This document shows, piece by piece, positions 10,968-23,200 of a stretch of 64,000 bases of DNA. This DNA comes from Paramyrothecium sp. XJ0827. Lineage: Eukaryota; Ascomycota; Sordariomycetes; Hypocreales; Stachybotryaceae. The stretch lies in NCBI GenBank assembly GCA_020881915.1, contig JAJFPB010000008.1:1736001-1800000 (forward strand), written 5' to 3'. The notes beneath the pieces are model-generated. The model worked only from the letters and a program-made list of their open reading frames with translations, ran no database searches and had not been told where the DNA came from. The position numbers were made by a program, and so were the translations under genes. Every line of letters starts with the position of its first letter. The first letter of the stretch is position 1.

Positions 10968-11651
10968 GGCGTCAAGGTGGTTTTGGGGACGTATGAAGAA
11001 GAACTGAAAATGCTTTCTTATTATAGTTGTATATAGCTGATTAAACTTCCTGTTATTTCTAATCCAAACTCGAGCCCGCATGTCTCAATTGGGCGCCTGG
11101 CAGTAAGCGGCACCGCACCATCCCATGGAGCTGTTGATTGATAAGCATACATGATGCAGTTCAGAATGACGCAATTAAACGCTCTTGCGACGCATTGCTA
11201 ATGAGCACCTGCGGGACGGGGTTCCACACAGCTTTGCCGTGGCATTGGGTGAAGTCTGGAAAGGATTCCGTTCTGCAGGTAATGCGAAGAGGTGTTTCTT
11301 TGGTTCCCGCCATACTTGATGAGAGTACTGTAGCGGATGAACCATCTCAAGCTGGTCTAATGATAGTGTGGGTGTAAGAAAGGCTGAGTGCAATATAGCT
11401 CGATTGAATATCAACTATGACAATGAACAAAACTGTTATGGGTATCTTTGGTTGTCACTTTCGTTTTTACACTCCGTTCGTTAGAGCCAAGAAGAGAGCA
11501 GATTAAACGCCGGCATGTTCGACGTTCCGTATGAAATCCGTCATTAATAGGCGCCCTGCAACATAAAATGGTTTCGGTTGAAACCCAGGACGCGGCCCTG
11601 CCGTTAGGAAGGCCCGACCTAGTTGCGAAACTAAGCCGCATTAGATGTTGC
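10968..11651. other. Intergenic, no gene recognised
   Basis: About 680 bases between the oxidoreductase promoter side and the end of the DUF7053-like gene. A/T-rich leader sequence lies near 11000-11050. No coding frame of note. Confidence 0.5.
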
Positions 11652-12824
11652 TCATTTCCTGCGGTATTCCTCTTTCGTTTCGGAATGCACCGGCAACTCT
11701 GCCGAATACCCTTGACCGTAGCCTTGCGGTGGGAACCCGGGAGACGGGTACGGCCCAGCGCTGCTTGTGGTGGAACTCACGCTCGTCCTGTAGTAATCGG
11801 GAGGCAGCCTCGGGCTGCTCTGCGGCTGTGACCATCGCTTGTCTCCAGGGTAGGGCGTACCGTGCTGTTGCTGCTGTTGCTGGTGCTGGTGCTGGTGCTG
11901 GTGCTGCTGGTGCTGGTGCGCTTGAGGCTGCGTGTGGTGATAGTCTCCGGGAAGTTCCATGGGGAAACTTGGTGGCTGGTGGGGCCCCTTGTAGGGCAAC
12001 TCGGCAACGGCGCCAGGGCTGGGCTGGCCGTAGTGAGAATGCGGCGAGTACGGGGACTGTAGCTGCTGCTGCTGCTGGTAGGGCGGCTGAGGAGATGTAG
12101 AGTAGCGCGATCCCGAGGTGCCTGGCCTCGGCGGGCCGTAGGAGGAGTATGAGGACTGGTGCTGATGATGCGACAACCGCGGGCTCGTGCTCGTCGAGGT
12201 CAGAGGCGGGCTCTGCAGGCCGGTCTGGGTCCTGTCGTTGGGGTTGATGGTCTTGAGGCGGCCGTTGAGCATCATGGCCTGCAGGACGCCGGCGTCGAGC
12301 AGCTCGGCCTTCTTGATGATGCGCGACACCATCTCCTTGCTGGCGGCCTTGAGCTGGGACTTGACGAAGGAGACCATGGTGACGTTGCAGCGGATCTCAA
12401 TGTCCTCGCGCAGGTACAGGCCGTCGGAGGGCGTCTCGAGGCCGATCTCCTTGGCCTCGGGAGGCTCGTCGGGCTGGTTGCCGCCGATGCGGTAGCGGTT
12501 GCGCAGGTCGACGTTCATGGGGGCGTAGATGTGCGTCTGCAGGCCCCACGGCATGTCGTGGAAGCAGCCGTTGAAGGAGATCTTGGAGGAGCCGAAGCGG
12601 CCGACGCCCGGGACGAACTGGATGCGCTCGATGATCTCGTACCAGGTGCTGTAGTACTCGTCCGAGGCGGCGGTGCGAGGGGCCGGGATGGCCTTGTGCT
12701 CGAGGACGAGGGGGTTGAGCGTGATGACCTCGGAGTGGGCGTGGAGGATGTCGATGGCGAGCTGCCGGGGTATGAAGCTGGGGATGGGCGTGATGACCGT
12801 GTAGGCCTCCTTTTTGCGAAGCAT
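11652..12824 (-). CDS. DUF7053-like protein with His/Gln-rich tail
   Basis: Single exon, 390 residues. The conserved first 215 residues begin MLRKKEAYTVITPIPSFIPR and continue with ILHAHSEVITLNPLV, YYSTWYEIIERIQFVPG and MPWGLQTHIYAPMNVDLRN. This matches what I recall of the fungal DUF7053 family, of unknown function. The second half is disordered: Ser/Pro/Tyr/Gln-rich with a pure His-Gln run near residue 320. The frame stays open 87 codons upstream, but the family starts at MLRKKE and the upstream part is basic and unlike protein, so I take the ATG at 12824. Antisense frames over this gene are shadows. Confidence 0.8.
   Translation of the reverse strand: MLRKKEAYTVITPIPSFIPRQLAIDILHAHSEVITLNPLVLEHKAIPAPRTAASDEYYSTWYEIIERIQFVPGVGRFGSSKISFNGCFHDMPWGLQTHIYAPMNVDLRNRYRIGGNQPDEPPEAKEIGLETPSDGLYLREDIEIRCNVTMVSFVKSQLKAASKEMVSRIIKKAELLDAGVLQAMMLNGRLKTINPNDRTQTGLQSPPLTSTSTSPRLSHHQHQSSYSSYGPPRPGTSGSRYSTSPQPPYQQQQQLQSPYSPHSHYGQPSPGAVAELPYKGPHQPPSFPMELPGDYHHTQPQAHQHQQHQHQHQHQQQQQQHGTPYPGDKRWSQPQSSPRLPPDYYRTSVSSTTSSAGPYPSPGFPPQGYGQGYSAELPVHSETKEEYRRK
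11860..11932 (-). repeat. CAG/CAC trinucleotide run encoding His-Gln repeat
   Basis: The plus strand reads repeated GCTGTT/GCTGGT units, that is CAG/CAC codons on the minus strand, inside the DUF7053-like gene. It is likely length-variable between strains. Confidence 0.8.
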
Positions 12825-14267
12825 CTTGGCTGTGGTGCGCGCTGCTGGTGCTGGTTTTTTTTCTCTTGTTCTTCGAGTAACGAAAGCCTCAGCTCTAGAT
12901 GTGTAGAACGGATTGCGACGTGATCGTTCTCCTATTTCCTTACAGTTTCGCCTTATTTCGTCCTGTTGCCCTTCCTGGCCAGAGTTCCCGTTTAGGAAAT
13001 TAGTTGGACGCACCCAACGATCAGATTTACCGCAACGACAGCGGCCGAAAGCGATTGTACTGGGCAATGACGCGTGGATACGCAAATAATAGGTTTAGGT
13101 GGAGAACCGCGGTGTTCGTCTGATCTGACTGAACAGAAAATTCGTCCCTCGGGGATTTCTCGCTACTCGCGTCCAGACTTTGTAGGGGAATCAACGGCCA
13201 AGGGGGCGGCGCAAAAGCAAAACACTTGCTGCGGCGTACGGCCGTGACTCGGGGTTGCTTGGCAAAGGGAGTCAAAACGTCGCAAGGGGGTCGGTCATGG
13301 GCATGATACAATACAGTCAAGGGAATCCCGCGAGCGAGCGGGGGTGGCTACTCAATTATGTATCTGGGCCATGTGTAGGACAGAGGGAAGCACCAGTCCA
13401 GGTGCAGTACCACACAAGGCGGCACCGCCTGAGCCAACGGCATGAAGGCAGAGTTTGACAGAACGGCATCCTTGTGGTGGCAGCTTATTTCTTCAGAGGG
13501 GGGGGGAGGGCAGCAGGGAGCATCGCGGCAGGGAATGCGCTATTAGGGCTGACAATGCTACGGATCTGAGCTATGATTAGCCCAGCGGCCGGAGGGTGTC
13601 GTTAGGCCTTTGGACTCTTGGAGCCGGTTGGTGCTAAGAAGGGCGCCCAGGCTCAGGATTGGCGTGCTGCTCGCGTGGATTTGGGGCATGGATGGGTTCG
13701 GATGGTCTAAGACCCGGACAGCTCAGCCCAGCGCGACCTCAGCGTCGAGTTTAACTTAATTCATGGCACAACGACGCACAGCGACAGGCGCCTAGACTTG
13801 GCCGGCCCTGCTCGGCCGTATGCCTTAGGCAAAACCTGGCTTGTGCTTTTCTTCCCGTGTGTGACGGGTGTGTTGGTAGTTTGTGCAGGCTATGCATTGC
13901 GTGTCCCACTCGCCTCTTCCCTCCCCTCTCTCGGCGTGGACGTCAGCTTATGGTCCGACTGGCTGGGTTGATCAGATTGGTTAGCCAGATCGACGTTCCT
14001 TGTGTGGCTGTAACCCACGCAGGGAAGCACCCCACTTCCGCAGGCGTGCTCGCGGTTACGTATTGGAGCTGCAAGAGCGTCGTGCGAGAGCGAGCCGATG
14101 GTGTGAGATGGCGTGGACGCTGGATGTCTGTGATTCATCATCGCTTTGCCCATATCTTGCCGTCCTCCTCCGTAGATCTATCCCCTCACCTTGATTCTCT
14201 ACTGAGGTGGATTCTGCCTTTGAATAATATTACGTTTCTCTAGCATTAAATTCTTAATTAAGCTGAG
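12825..14267. other. Intergenic promoter region between divergent genes
   Basis: About 1.4 kb shared upstream region between the DUF7053-like gene (minus) and the fasciclin gene (plus). ORFs such as 13857-14243 do not resemble proteins. A 9-G run sits at 13498-13506. Confidence 0.5.
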
Positions 14268-15735
14268 ATGAAGTTCACAGCTGCTGCTTTCGCCGTTGCC
14301 GCGGGCGCCTTTGTGATCCCGGAACAGCCGGGCCAGCTTCCTCTGCGAGCGGATGAGGAGAAGACCATCCCAGGGTTTGAGTCGGTGGCATCTGATAACT
14401 CTGTTGAAGCTCATCCTCATCACGATGCTGCGTGGCTGAAGTTCCTCCCCGGAAAGGACGTACTCGTGTCGGCCTATGATGACGCTGTCAACTACATGAG
14501 CTCCAGCGTCGACCGCGCTGCTAACACACTCCACGGGTGGGTTGACGAGGCCATCGCCGACAAGGTCTACGGCGGCCACGGCCATGATGACGAGGACTAT
14601 GGCAGCCGCACCATTTACGACATCATCAACGACAATGAGCACACGAAGCACTTTGCCAAGCTGATCAACGAGCGGCCACACCTGGTGGAGCTGCTCAACA
14701 GCACCAAGACGAACAGTACATTGTTCGTGCCCATCGACGAGGCGTTTGAGCATATCCCGGACGACGACAAGCACAAGCCGAGCAAGGAATTCATCGATGA
14801 CCTGCTCCTTTACCACATCGGCCTGGGCAACTTCCCTGTTCACCACGTCCTCGACACGCACACCTTCCCCACCCATCTAAATGAGAAGTTCCTGGGTAAC
14901 GAGCCACAGCGGCTCCGCATCCGCGTCGGTTTCACCGGCGTGAGGGTCAACTTTTACAGCAAGGTTGTCAAGGCAGTTGTAAGTGAAGCTCTCGCCGGCA
15001 CAGCGTTGTGGGACTAGTATTAACACCCCGGTTCAGGAAGCCAAGAACGGCATCGTCGCGGCCGTCCGCAACATCCTGGTGCCGCCTCCCTTCGCGGGCA
15101 GGGAGATCAGCCTGTTCCCGGACCGCTTCTCGACCCTGCTGCTGGCCTGGGACAAGACCAAGTTTGGCGACTTCGTCCACAAGCTGCACACCAACGGCAG
15201 CACCATCTTCGCGCCCAGCAACCACGCCTTCTCGCGCCTGGGGCCCAAGGCCAACGCCTTCCTGTTCAACACGGAGACGGGCCTGCGCTACCTGAGCGCC
15301 ATCATCAAGTACCACGTCGCGCCCAACGCGACGCTCTACAGCGACGCCATCTACGACAAGAGGGGCAGCCAGAGTGAGGCCGTCAAGCTTGACGTGGATG
15401 CCAAGGAGGCCAAGCACTTTGACCTCGCGACGCTGCTGGACAACGCGCATCTGGGCGTCGACATTGGCAAGAGCTGGGGATTCCTAACGGTGCGCATCAA
15501 TGGCTTTACCAACGTAGCCGTCCAGGACGCCGTGGCCAAGAACGGTGTGATCCACGTAGTGAGCAAGGTGCTGCTGCCGCCGCACAAGCACCACGACCAC
15601 GGTCACAAGGCGGAGGAGGACGATGATGACAAGGACATTAGCGTGGAGGAGCTCAAGGCCAGACTGGCTGATTATGTTGAAGAAGAGAAGGACGAGGAGA
15701 AGAATGAAGAGAAGACTCAATGGTCTGACCTGTAA
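14268..15735 (+). CDS. Secreted protein with two fasciclin (FAS1) domains
   Basis: Exons 14268-14978 and 15037-15735 encode 469 residues. A signal peptide (about 1-14, MKFTAAAFAVAAGA) is followed by a His/Asp-rich linker. A first FAS1 domain starts at about residue 118 (RTIYDIINDN) and runs through TLFVPIDEAFEHIP. A second starts at about 248 and contains STIFAPSNHAFSRLGP, IIKYHVAPNATLYSD and NGVIHVVSKVLLPP. FAS1 proteins mediate cell-surface or wall adhesion. The C-terminus is Lys/Glu/Asp-rich and lacks a GPI-type hydrophobic tail, so it is probably soluble or wall-associated. The intron runs from GTAAGT to TTCAG and joins ...KAV to EAKNG, in phase 0. Confidence 0.9.
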
Positions 15736-16798
15736 GAGATGGGCGGGATACGGATATGGATGATGGGTGATGATTGGCACGAATATGCGAAGGCAGACAG
15801 CCTCCTTTCATGGATATGGCGCCTTCTTTGAACTGTTTGATTAGATTGATAACATAATCTTGGTGATTTTTACGTATAAACATTCAGATTAAAGTATATT
15901 GATACACGAAGATTGTTTGCATCTGGGATTCAATTGCTGGTGATGTGGATGTAAGTGAGCCAGGCTACAGAGTGTAGAGGAACTGGTTGTTAGAGGCCGC
16001 TTAGAAGCGGGATACACCTCTTGTACAGCATACAAGCCTCGATACCATCTATACATTGCAAGAGAACTGCATACATATATAATGAAAGAAAAAAGAAAAA
16101 CAGAGAGAAAAGAGATACAACGATGTATATACTCGAAATGATGTTATTCTAGATGTTCATGTAAATCTCACCATGCCTACTCTACCCTCTGAAGGCATCC
16201 TCGTGGAGGTGCTGAACAGGCGTAAGTAAGTGCTCGGTACTTTTTCAAACCCAGCCAGGAACAGTCAGGTCGAGGTACCGATGACTTTTGGCTCTGGAAC
16301 AAGTGCTGTATTCGGAAACCCCCACAATTTGGCCAATGGCACAAGTCGCTCACACCCCAAAATCTTTTTATCTCGCCCTCGCCGTGGCCAATGAAAAAGG
16401 CCCAATATGGCCGTGACTCAGCAGCAATGACGCTTATCAATTTTCTTATCAATTTTTTTGGCTGCCCCTCGCCCCGATCGGGACAAGCGGCGCTGTTGCA
16501 GGCAGTGTCCAGTTGAGCAATTCCGATGACCGGGGCGAGTCCGCGGAAAACACTTTGGCGCCCTGCACTGCATCTGATTCTGGACCCGCGAAAGCCTGTG
16601 ATTTCAAAGCCGCTCCATAATATTTCCATCCAATTCATTCACAACCCAACAACCGCCGGTTACCGTTCTGGCCATCCCCTTTTATTCCCTCTTCCTGCTC
16701 GTCTGTTGCCTCTGGTACCCTACCACGTATCCAAATCGGCCTCGTTTTCCAGCAACCACCTTGTCGTGCAAGCGCAGCAGAGCGCATCCCCCACCACA
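15736..16798. other. Intergenic, no gene recognised
   Basis: About 1.06 kb. An open frame runs into DRE2 from 16526 but its upstream part does not look like protein and is probably 5' leader. A/G-rich AAAGAAAAAAGAAAAACAGAGAG lies near 16083. Nothing else is seen. Confidence 0.5.
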
Positions 16799-17774
16799 AT
16801 GTCTCCCTCGTTCGTCACAATCGACACTGGCGATGACTTCAGCCCCGCCCCCGCCGTCACCACAAACGGCTCGGCTGCCTCGCGCACGCTGCTGCTCGCT
16901 CCGCCCTCCGTCGCCGCCCACGAGGAGAAGCTGCGCGCCCTCTTCTCCTCCTTCGACCGTGCCTCCACCGACCTCCAGATGATCGACCGCCTCTCCGCCG
17001 GCCTCGTCTCCCTCCCCGCCGCCACCTACGACCTGGTCCTCGTCCTGACCGATGACGACGGTGCCCGACGGCCCGAGGCTCTGTCACTCCTGAGCCGCAC
17101 CGTCTACACCAACCTCCTCCCCTCAATGAAGCTGGGCGGCAAGCTCCAGGCCCAGGATGGCCCGCTGAGCCCCGCCGACGCCCGCGAGGCTGTCCTTGCC
17201 GGCCTCGTCAACAACGGCGGCGCCTTCGAGAAGGTCGAGGAGGAGGAAGTTGTCGTTCCACTGCGGCTGGGCGGCAACAAGAACAAGAACAAGCCCAAGA
17301 TTGTGCAAGTCCAGCTCGACGACCTCGACGGTGGCGATGACGATGACGACCTCATTGACGAAGATACCCTCTTGACCGACCAAGATCTTGCCCGACCAAT
17401 CCAACAACGTATGTCATTGTAACGCTTCATTCCTCGTTTGGCTCTGCTAACCCTGTTCTCCTACAGCCCCCGAGTGCCAGCCCAAGCCCGGTCGCCGACG
17501 ACGAGCCTGCAAGGACTGCACCTGCGGCCTAGCTGCCCAGCTGGAGGCCGAGGACAAGGCACGCCGCGACAAGGCCGACAAGGACCTCAGCGCACTGCGA
17601 CTCCAGGCCGACGACCTCAACGAGCTCGACTTCACCGTCCAGGGCAAGACGGGCTCGTGCGGCAACTGCTCGCTAGGCGACGCGTTCCGCTGCGACGGAT
17701 GCCCCTACATCGGCCTGCCGCCGTTCAAGCCTGGCGAGGAGGTTAGGCTGCTGAACGACGTAGCGCAGCTGTAA
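16799..17774 (+). CDS. DRE2: Fe-S cluster assembly protein DRE2 (anamorsin)
   Basis: Exons 16799-17408 and 17467-17774 encode 305 residues. The N-terminal methyltransferase-like domain (about 25-140) is followed by an acidic linker ([16 protein letters not shown]) and the CIAPIN1 domain. Motif A has Cys207, Cys218, Cys221 and Cys223 (CX10CX2CXC). Motif B has Cys268, Cys271, Cys279 and Cys282 (CX2CX7CX2C) in [19 protein letters not shown]. With Tah18, Dre2 passes electrons for cytosolic Fe-S protein assembly, and the gene is essential in yeast. The ATG at 16799 gives the usual fungal start MSPSFVTID; the open frame extends upstream but is leader. Intron: GTATGT, branch GCTAAC, acceptor CTACAG. 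Confidence 0.97.
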
Positions 17775-18515
17775 AATCAGGCTGCTCTCAGATAAAATTT
17801 CCTTCTTTACGTTACGACTATACACCATGGGACATGACTGGTTTCGGATAGGTTGGGGGCCACATCTATATATATACACACGAGGAGCCTACGTTATTGA
17901 TGTTTTTCTACAAAGGCGCTTCGAACAGCGGCGGGTTTCTGGCATTTGGTGCGCGGACGGGAAAAATTTGTTGATTTCGACGTGAGCCTAGAACGGCCGC
18001 GAACAAATGAATAGACTACTTTGTTCAAGAGTGTTGGGGTACAGGGATACGGTCTTATGGTGTTGCCTCACTCTCCTATTGTGAAGTTGCTTGCATTGTT
18101 CTCTTCTGGTGTCGATTCGAGGAGCAAAATATGCTAGACTAAGTGAGGCACCGTCGCCTTTGACGTGTCTGAGTTTGTCTTTTGGCGAAATAGCAGGCTC
18201 AACAGGAGCCTCCTTATGAATCATATGCTACCGCAGTATGACACGCAATTCACGGATCACTTAGTAGACTTACACAAAGATGCTGGGACTTGCCATCAAC
18301 TCAACAGTGGTTGTACGTCGTGACTGGTGAAATAGTAGAATAGTTATACATTCATTCATTCCTAGGCTTCTGGCCATAATCTCAATTTATGTCCTCAAGT
18401 CGGACAAGGAAGCCCAATCAACTAGTTCCACAGCTCTTGATAGTATCTATATGCATAATTGTATGGGTATATCCTACACAACTCTTCAAACAGTGGAGTC
18501 TCCGATCACCAGGTC
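17775..18515. other. Intergenic between convergent genes
   Basis: About 740 bases between the ends of DRE2 and the membrane protein gene. It is AT-rich with TATATATATA near 17867-17876. No gene seen. Confidence 0.5.
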
Positions 18516-19538
18516 CTAGTGAAGCTTCACCTTCAGCGCATACACCAGCTCCCTCAGCAACATCAACACCAGCAACACGGCCATGACCACCCCTATCCCC
18601 ACGACCACCAGCAGGCTCGTCACCGCGAACCAGGCCGAGACGGACGCAAACGCCTCCCACGCCGGCCGCGCCTGCGTGCCCACCTGCATCGCCGCCAGGA
18701 TGATGGAGAAGAAACCAAACACCAGCAGCACGGGCGCGTAGAACTGCGCAAACACGTCGGCGTACTGCCACCGCACCTTGTGGAAGTACCACCGGCGCAG
18801 GGCCGGCGGCGCCCACGTGTTGAGCCGCGTGAGCCGGAGCTGGCCGTACCGGTAGCGCAGGCTCACGGCGGTGTCGGGCACCGTCGTGCCAAAGGGCGTG
18901 AGGAACGTCATGAGCTGGTGGAAGTCGACGTCGAAGGGAATGAGATGGTGCTGCTGCGCGAGGATGAAGTCGGATCGGTGCCGAATGAGGTAGTAATACG
19001 TTCTGAGATAGCCGAGGCACGCCCTGCGCGCTGGGTCGATTGCTAGGCTGGACATGGGCGTCGTCGTGGCCGATGTGTTGCCAAGGCACACTGACCAAAA
19101 GTCGTAGGACAGAAGGAAATCCGGTATGGGTTTGATCCAAACTCGCGAGTTGGCCCACACGAGATGCAGCTCCGGGTTCTCGCTCACCACAATCTCCCTC
19201 CCGCGGACGACTTGTTCCGTGAGCGACGATACGTGATCGCTCGACGGCGACGCAACCAGCCACAAGTACGGAAACATGGTGTTCAGCTTTGGCGTGGACA
19301 GCTCCCTCTGGATGCACGTCAGGATGTCATCCTGCTTCAGAGGCACCCGGGGGTATCCGGGCAGCCATGGCTCCGACGGGGAGACGGCCTGCAGCTCGCG
19401 GACGCTGCTACCGGTGGGTTTGGACTTTTCCGTGAGCTGGTGACACAGCTGGGCAGACCTCGGGAACGGCACGGCATCGGCCGTCCATCCGCCGTGACGG
19501 GGACCGTGGCCGGAGTTGGGCGTCTGGTTGCTGGGCAT
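18516..19538 (-). CDS. Fungal membrane protein of unknown function (DUF6601-like)
   Basis: Single exon, 340 residues, no signal peptide. The central region has FLLSYDFWSVCLG, DPARRACLGYLRTYYYLIRHRSDF and RYRYGQLRLTRLNTWAP, which I associate with the uncharacterised fungal family DUF6601. Two hydrophobic helices near the C-terminus (about 262-282 and 293-330) should anchor it in a membrane, with the soluble part on one side. It is divergent from the NLR-like gene, with 689 bases between their start codons, so the two may share a promoter region. No catalytic motif is apparent. Confidence 0.75.
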   Translation of the reverse strand: MPSNQTPNSGHGPRHGGWTADAVPFPRSAQLCHQLTEKSKPTGSSVRELQAVSPSEPWLPGYPRVPLKQDDILTCIQRELSTPKLNTMFPYLWLVASPSSDHVSSLTEQVVRGREIVVSENPELHLVWANSRVWIKPIPDFLLSYDFWSVCLGNTSATTTPMSSLAIDPARRACLGYLRTYYYLIRHRSDFILAQQHHLIPFDVDFHQLMTFLTPFGTTVPDTAVSLRYRYGQLRLTRLNTWAPPALRRWYFHKVRWQYADVFAQFYAPVLLVFGFFSIILAAMQVGTQARPAWEAFASVSAWFAVTSLLVVVGIGVVMAVLLVLMLLRELVYALKVKLH

Positions 19539-20227
19539 GAATCCGTGTTTCGTTTAAGCGAGATGCCTGTCAGGAGGATCAAAGTGCAGCACTTTTGGAC
19601 AGGAGAGCAAACTGAATGTCAAGCTAGACCCCGAGTCTCACGATTCACTTCGTCAGACAATTATACACTTTGGTTTCGTGTCTCTGTCTATCACGGCAAA
19701 TGAGTGCCGTCCCAACGTGGACGAGTGCGGCTGAGCAGGGGAGCCCCATTCAGCTCCCCTTGCCCATGCCCGGATCATCAGGCAGAGAGCCCACCCACCC
19801 GCCGTGGCTGTCACAGCCCCCTTGTCGAGCCTTACCTGGGCGCTGAGAGCCGCCTGGCCCTGCTTGAGGTTCGAGAATGGCTGATTCTGGCTGCAGGGTG
19901 GTGCGAGCCAGTGACCGCTCCGGCAACCTGCATAGAGAGCGGCACCCGATCGGGCTTGGCCTTGGCGCCGGGAGTTCAGAAGCAGTGAACTGGTAGGATG
20001 CTAGCTTGGAGGGCGTCTGTTTCTTGTGGTGGCAGATGCAGGGCTTCTCCAAGGGCTGAATCGCTATCCTTGCGTGTCCGCCGTTTGTTGCGGAGTAGCA
20101 GGTCGATCAGCCTCACTCTTAAGCCCGGCCGTCCCGTGGAATCACTGCAAGAATATGCATCGCTCTTTGTCGTCAACCTAGACACGGGTTGGCACAGCCA
20201 AGGAAGAACCGGTCAACGCTTGCCAAC
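19539..20227. other. Shared upstream region of divergent membrane-protein and NLR-like genes
   Basis: 689 bases between the two start codons. No convincing TATA box or ORF. Possible bidirectional promoter. Confidence 0.45.
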
Positions 20228-23200
20228 ATGTTTAGATTTGTGTCGCGCGCCAGGCCATGGGAACTGCAGCACGAGGAAGAGGAGGAAGAGAGGGAAGAAG
20301 AAGAGAGGGAGAAGGGAGAAGAGTTTGCGCAGGTGCAAAAGGTCGGAGGATCTCACAACGAAAAAGACAGCCACTGGGAAGAGCAGGAGGACAAGGGCAC
20401 ACCGGCGGCACTTCACAAGCTGTACTCCCCTCCAGAGACGCAGAGGTTGAGCTCAGACGTAGAGTATCATGGCGAAGCTGCGGTGGAGTATGAACGCCTA
20501 CAAATCATCTGAGCCGCTTACACGCTGAGTGATACAGTAACTAACACGGTTCTTTAGCATTGTCTTCGTTCACGGTTTAGGATCCAAGTTCAAGACGACC
20601 TGGGCCTATAAACGCAAGGATGGCGAATACTACCACTGGCTCCAGAAGCAATTCCCGAAAGACATGCCCGACGCCCGCGTCCTCGTGTACGAGTACGCAT
20701 CACGCTGGTACGGCGACCCCGTCCATACGAATCTGAAAGAATGCGCCCGCCAGTTCTTGCAAACACTGATTCGTGATCGACGGCATGCCCAGACCAACAA
20801 GCTGTGCCCAACAAGGGTATGATGACTTCTCCGACGGCAGAGTGTCAGAGACTGACATTTCAACAGCGAATGAGGCCAATGATCCTGGTGGGTCACAGCT
20901 TCGGCGGCCTCGTCATCAAAGAGGCCATGAACATGGCACGCAAGATGAGCGAGAGCGCCTCGGACAACAAGTACCACGTCCGCCGCGACATCCTCGCCGC
21001 CATCGCGGGCGTCGTCTTCCTCGGGACGCCCCACCGCGGGTCGAGCTTCAGCTGGTTCGCCAGCTGGAAGAGCTGGTTCGGCGAGAAGGTCCTGCAGGTG
21101 CAGACGAGCGAGGAGCTCATCACGATCCTGACGCCGTCGTCGGCCGACCTCGAGCGGCTGCAGGACGACTTCGAGGAGACGCTGGCGGACGAGAGGACGG
21201 CCAACGTCAAGCTGGTGTGCTACTACGAGATGCGCAACGTGTCCGTGCTCAAGCGCATGGTCGTCGAGACGGAGTCGGCGACGCTGGACAAGGCGGCGTC
21301 GAGGGGCATGGACGCCAACCACATGGAGATGAACAAGTTCTACGCCGGCGACGAGGGCAGGAAGGACAGCAACTACGACCACTTCCTCTCCGACATCGAG
21401 ATGATCTTCCTCGAGGCCCAGACGTCCATCCCGAAGCGGTTCAACAAGTGGATCTACGGCTCTAGCGGCCCGGACGAGGCCCGTGAGATATTGCAGCGAG
21501 CCCTCAATGCGTCCCGCGAGGTCCAGGATACCATGCTCAACCGGTTCCAAGAGATTCACAGCTCTGCGCCGTACACGTGCCAGTGGATTCACGACCTGAC
21601 CGCCTTCACCGAGTGGCACGCGGGCGTCAATGACACCAAGGCCTTGTGGATCAACGGCTACGGCGGCTCCGGAAAGAGCGTTTTGGCGTCGTACATTATC
21701 CAGTTCCTGCGAGAGGGTGGCGCCTCGGGCCGCGAGTCGCCGGCGTCCCACGAGGAATGGTCCTCGTGCACGCTCAGCATGGGAGAGCCCGCGTGCGGCG
21801 CGCGGCGCTTCTCGTCGACGGTGCTGTACTTCTTCTGCGGCGTGGACCGGTCCAGCGAGACGGTGGTCCGCATGCTGGGCACCCTGGTGCACCAGCTGCT
21901 GCTGGCCTGGCCCGAGAACGAAGCCATGTTCAAGATGGCGAACAAGCTCGTGAACACCGTGTCGACGACCTTGACGCGGGAGAGCTTGATTGAGACTTTG
22001 GCCCAGATGGCTTCCTTGATCGGTCCCTTGTAGTGAGTGGTTCTTCGGTTCTCTTCGAACTGGTTATGACTAACAGATTCATAGTATTGTGATTGATAAT
22101 CTTGAAGACATGATGCATACAAAGGACGACAACCCGAGTGTGTTCCTGAAGTGGCTCTCTATGCTCCAAGACCAGCCCAATATCCGTGTCCTCATTTCTA
22201 GTCAGGAGACGCCAGATCTCGCTCAGTCTCTTGCGAAGCACTTTCAGATCAGCAACTCGATCGACATCACTCGGCACACCACAGGGGATATCCAGCGATT
22301 CACGGAGGATCGCGGCAACGCATTCCTCAGCCAGAAGCCCATGCTGCGCGAGATGCGCCAGACCATCATGGACTCTCTGCATTCCCGGTCCAAGGGCTCC
22401 TTCCAGTGGGTCAACTCGGCCTTTTCTCACCTGGAATCCGTCGAGGACGCCAAAGACATCGAGCCGGAGCTGGACGACATTCAAGGGGACCTGCTCGACT
22501 CGTACGACAAGACGTTCGGGAGGCTGGGTCAGAACCGGAGCCCGAGGATCCGAAACCGCATCATTCTGTGCCTAAAGTTCATTGCCGCTTCGGCCACCCC
22601 GGTCACATCTGCGGATCTGAAGATTGCCTGGCTGGTGCAGGAGCTGCTAGACGCCAAGCCGAAGAGGCCGAGCGATGAGGAGTTCATCACGCTGTTTGAC
22701 AAGAAAGAATTTGAGGAGCGCCTCACCGTGGCGGAGGGCGAGATCCGGAACTACCTGAGCGCCATCGTCGACATCTGCTCGGACGGCACGCTGCAGTTCA
22801 AGCACATGTCGTACCTCAAGGCCCTGACCCGCACCGACGCCGAGTCCCAGCACGCCGAGGCCGCCAAGTTCAAGTTCTCGCTCCAGCAGGCACACCGCGA
22901 CCTGTCCCACATCTGCATGGTCGTCTGCCGCTACACGACCTTTGTCCACGCCAACTCGTTCGCCGAGTCGGACACCCCGCTGGTCCAGTACGCGTGGAAC
23001 TTCTGGGCGTACCACCTGGAGAAGTCCAAGTTCGTGTTCCGCACGGTGGAGGAGGCCGCGGAGAGGAGGCGCCAGGTGGAGGGCTCCGCGATCGAGGACC
23101 CCGTGTGGGAGGCCAGCAGAGACATACAGGCCGCTTTCGACGCAATGATAGGGGGCGTTGTCTACGACTCTCTTCTGTACATGGAGGCTCTCATGGACTT

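Noticed and set aside
12159..12923. 254-codon plus-strand frame opposite the DUF7053-like gene
   Set aside because: Antisense shadow; low-complexity Gly/Leu/Val/Asp composition.
12825..13085. In-frame 87-codon extension of the DUF7053-like protein
   Set aside because: Upstream part is Arg-rich without conservation; the family start is MLRKKE.
20630..21892. 420-codon minus-strand frame opposite the NLR-like gene
   Set aside because: Same GC-skew shadow; the plus strand encodes clear hydrolase and NACHT motifs with consistent splicing.
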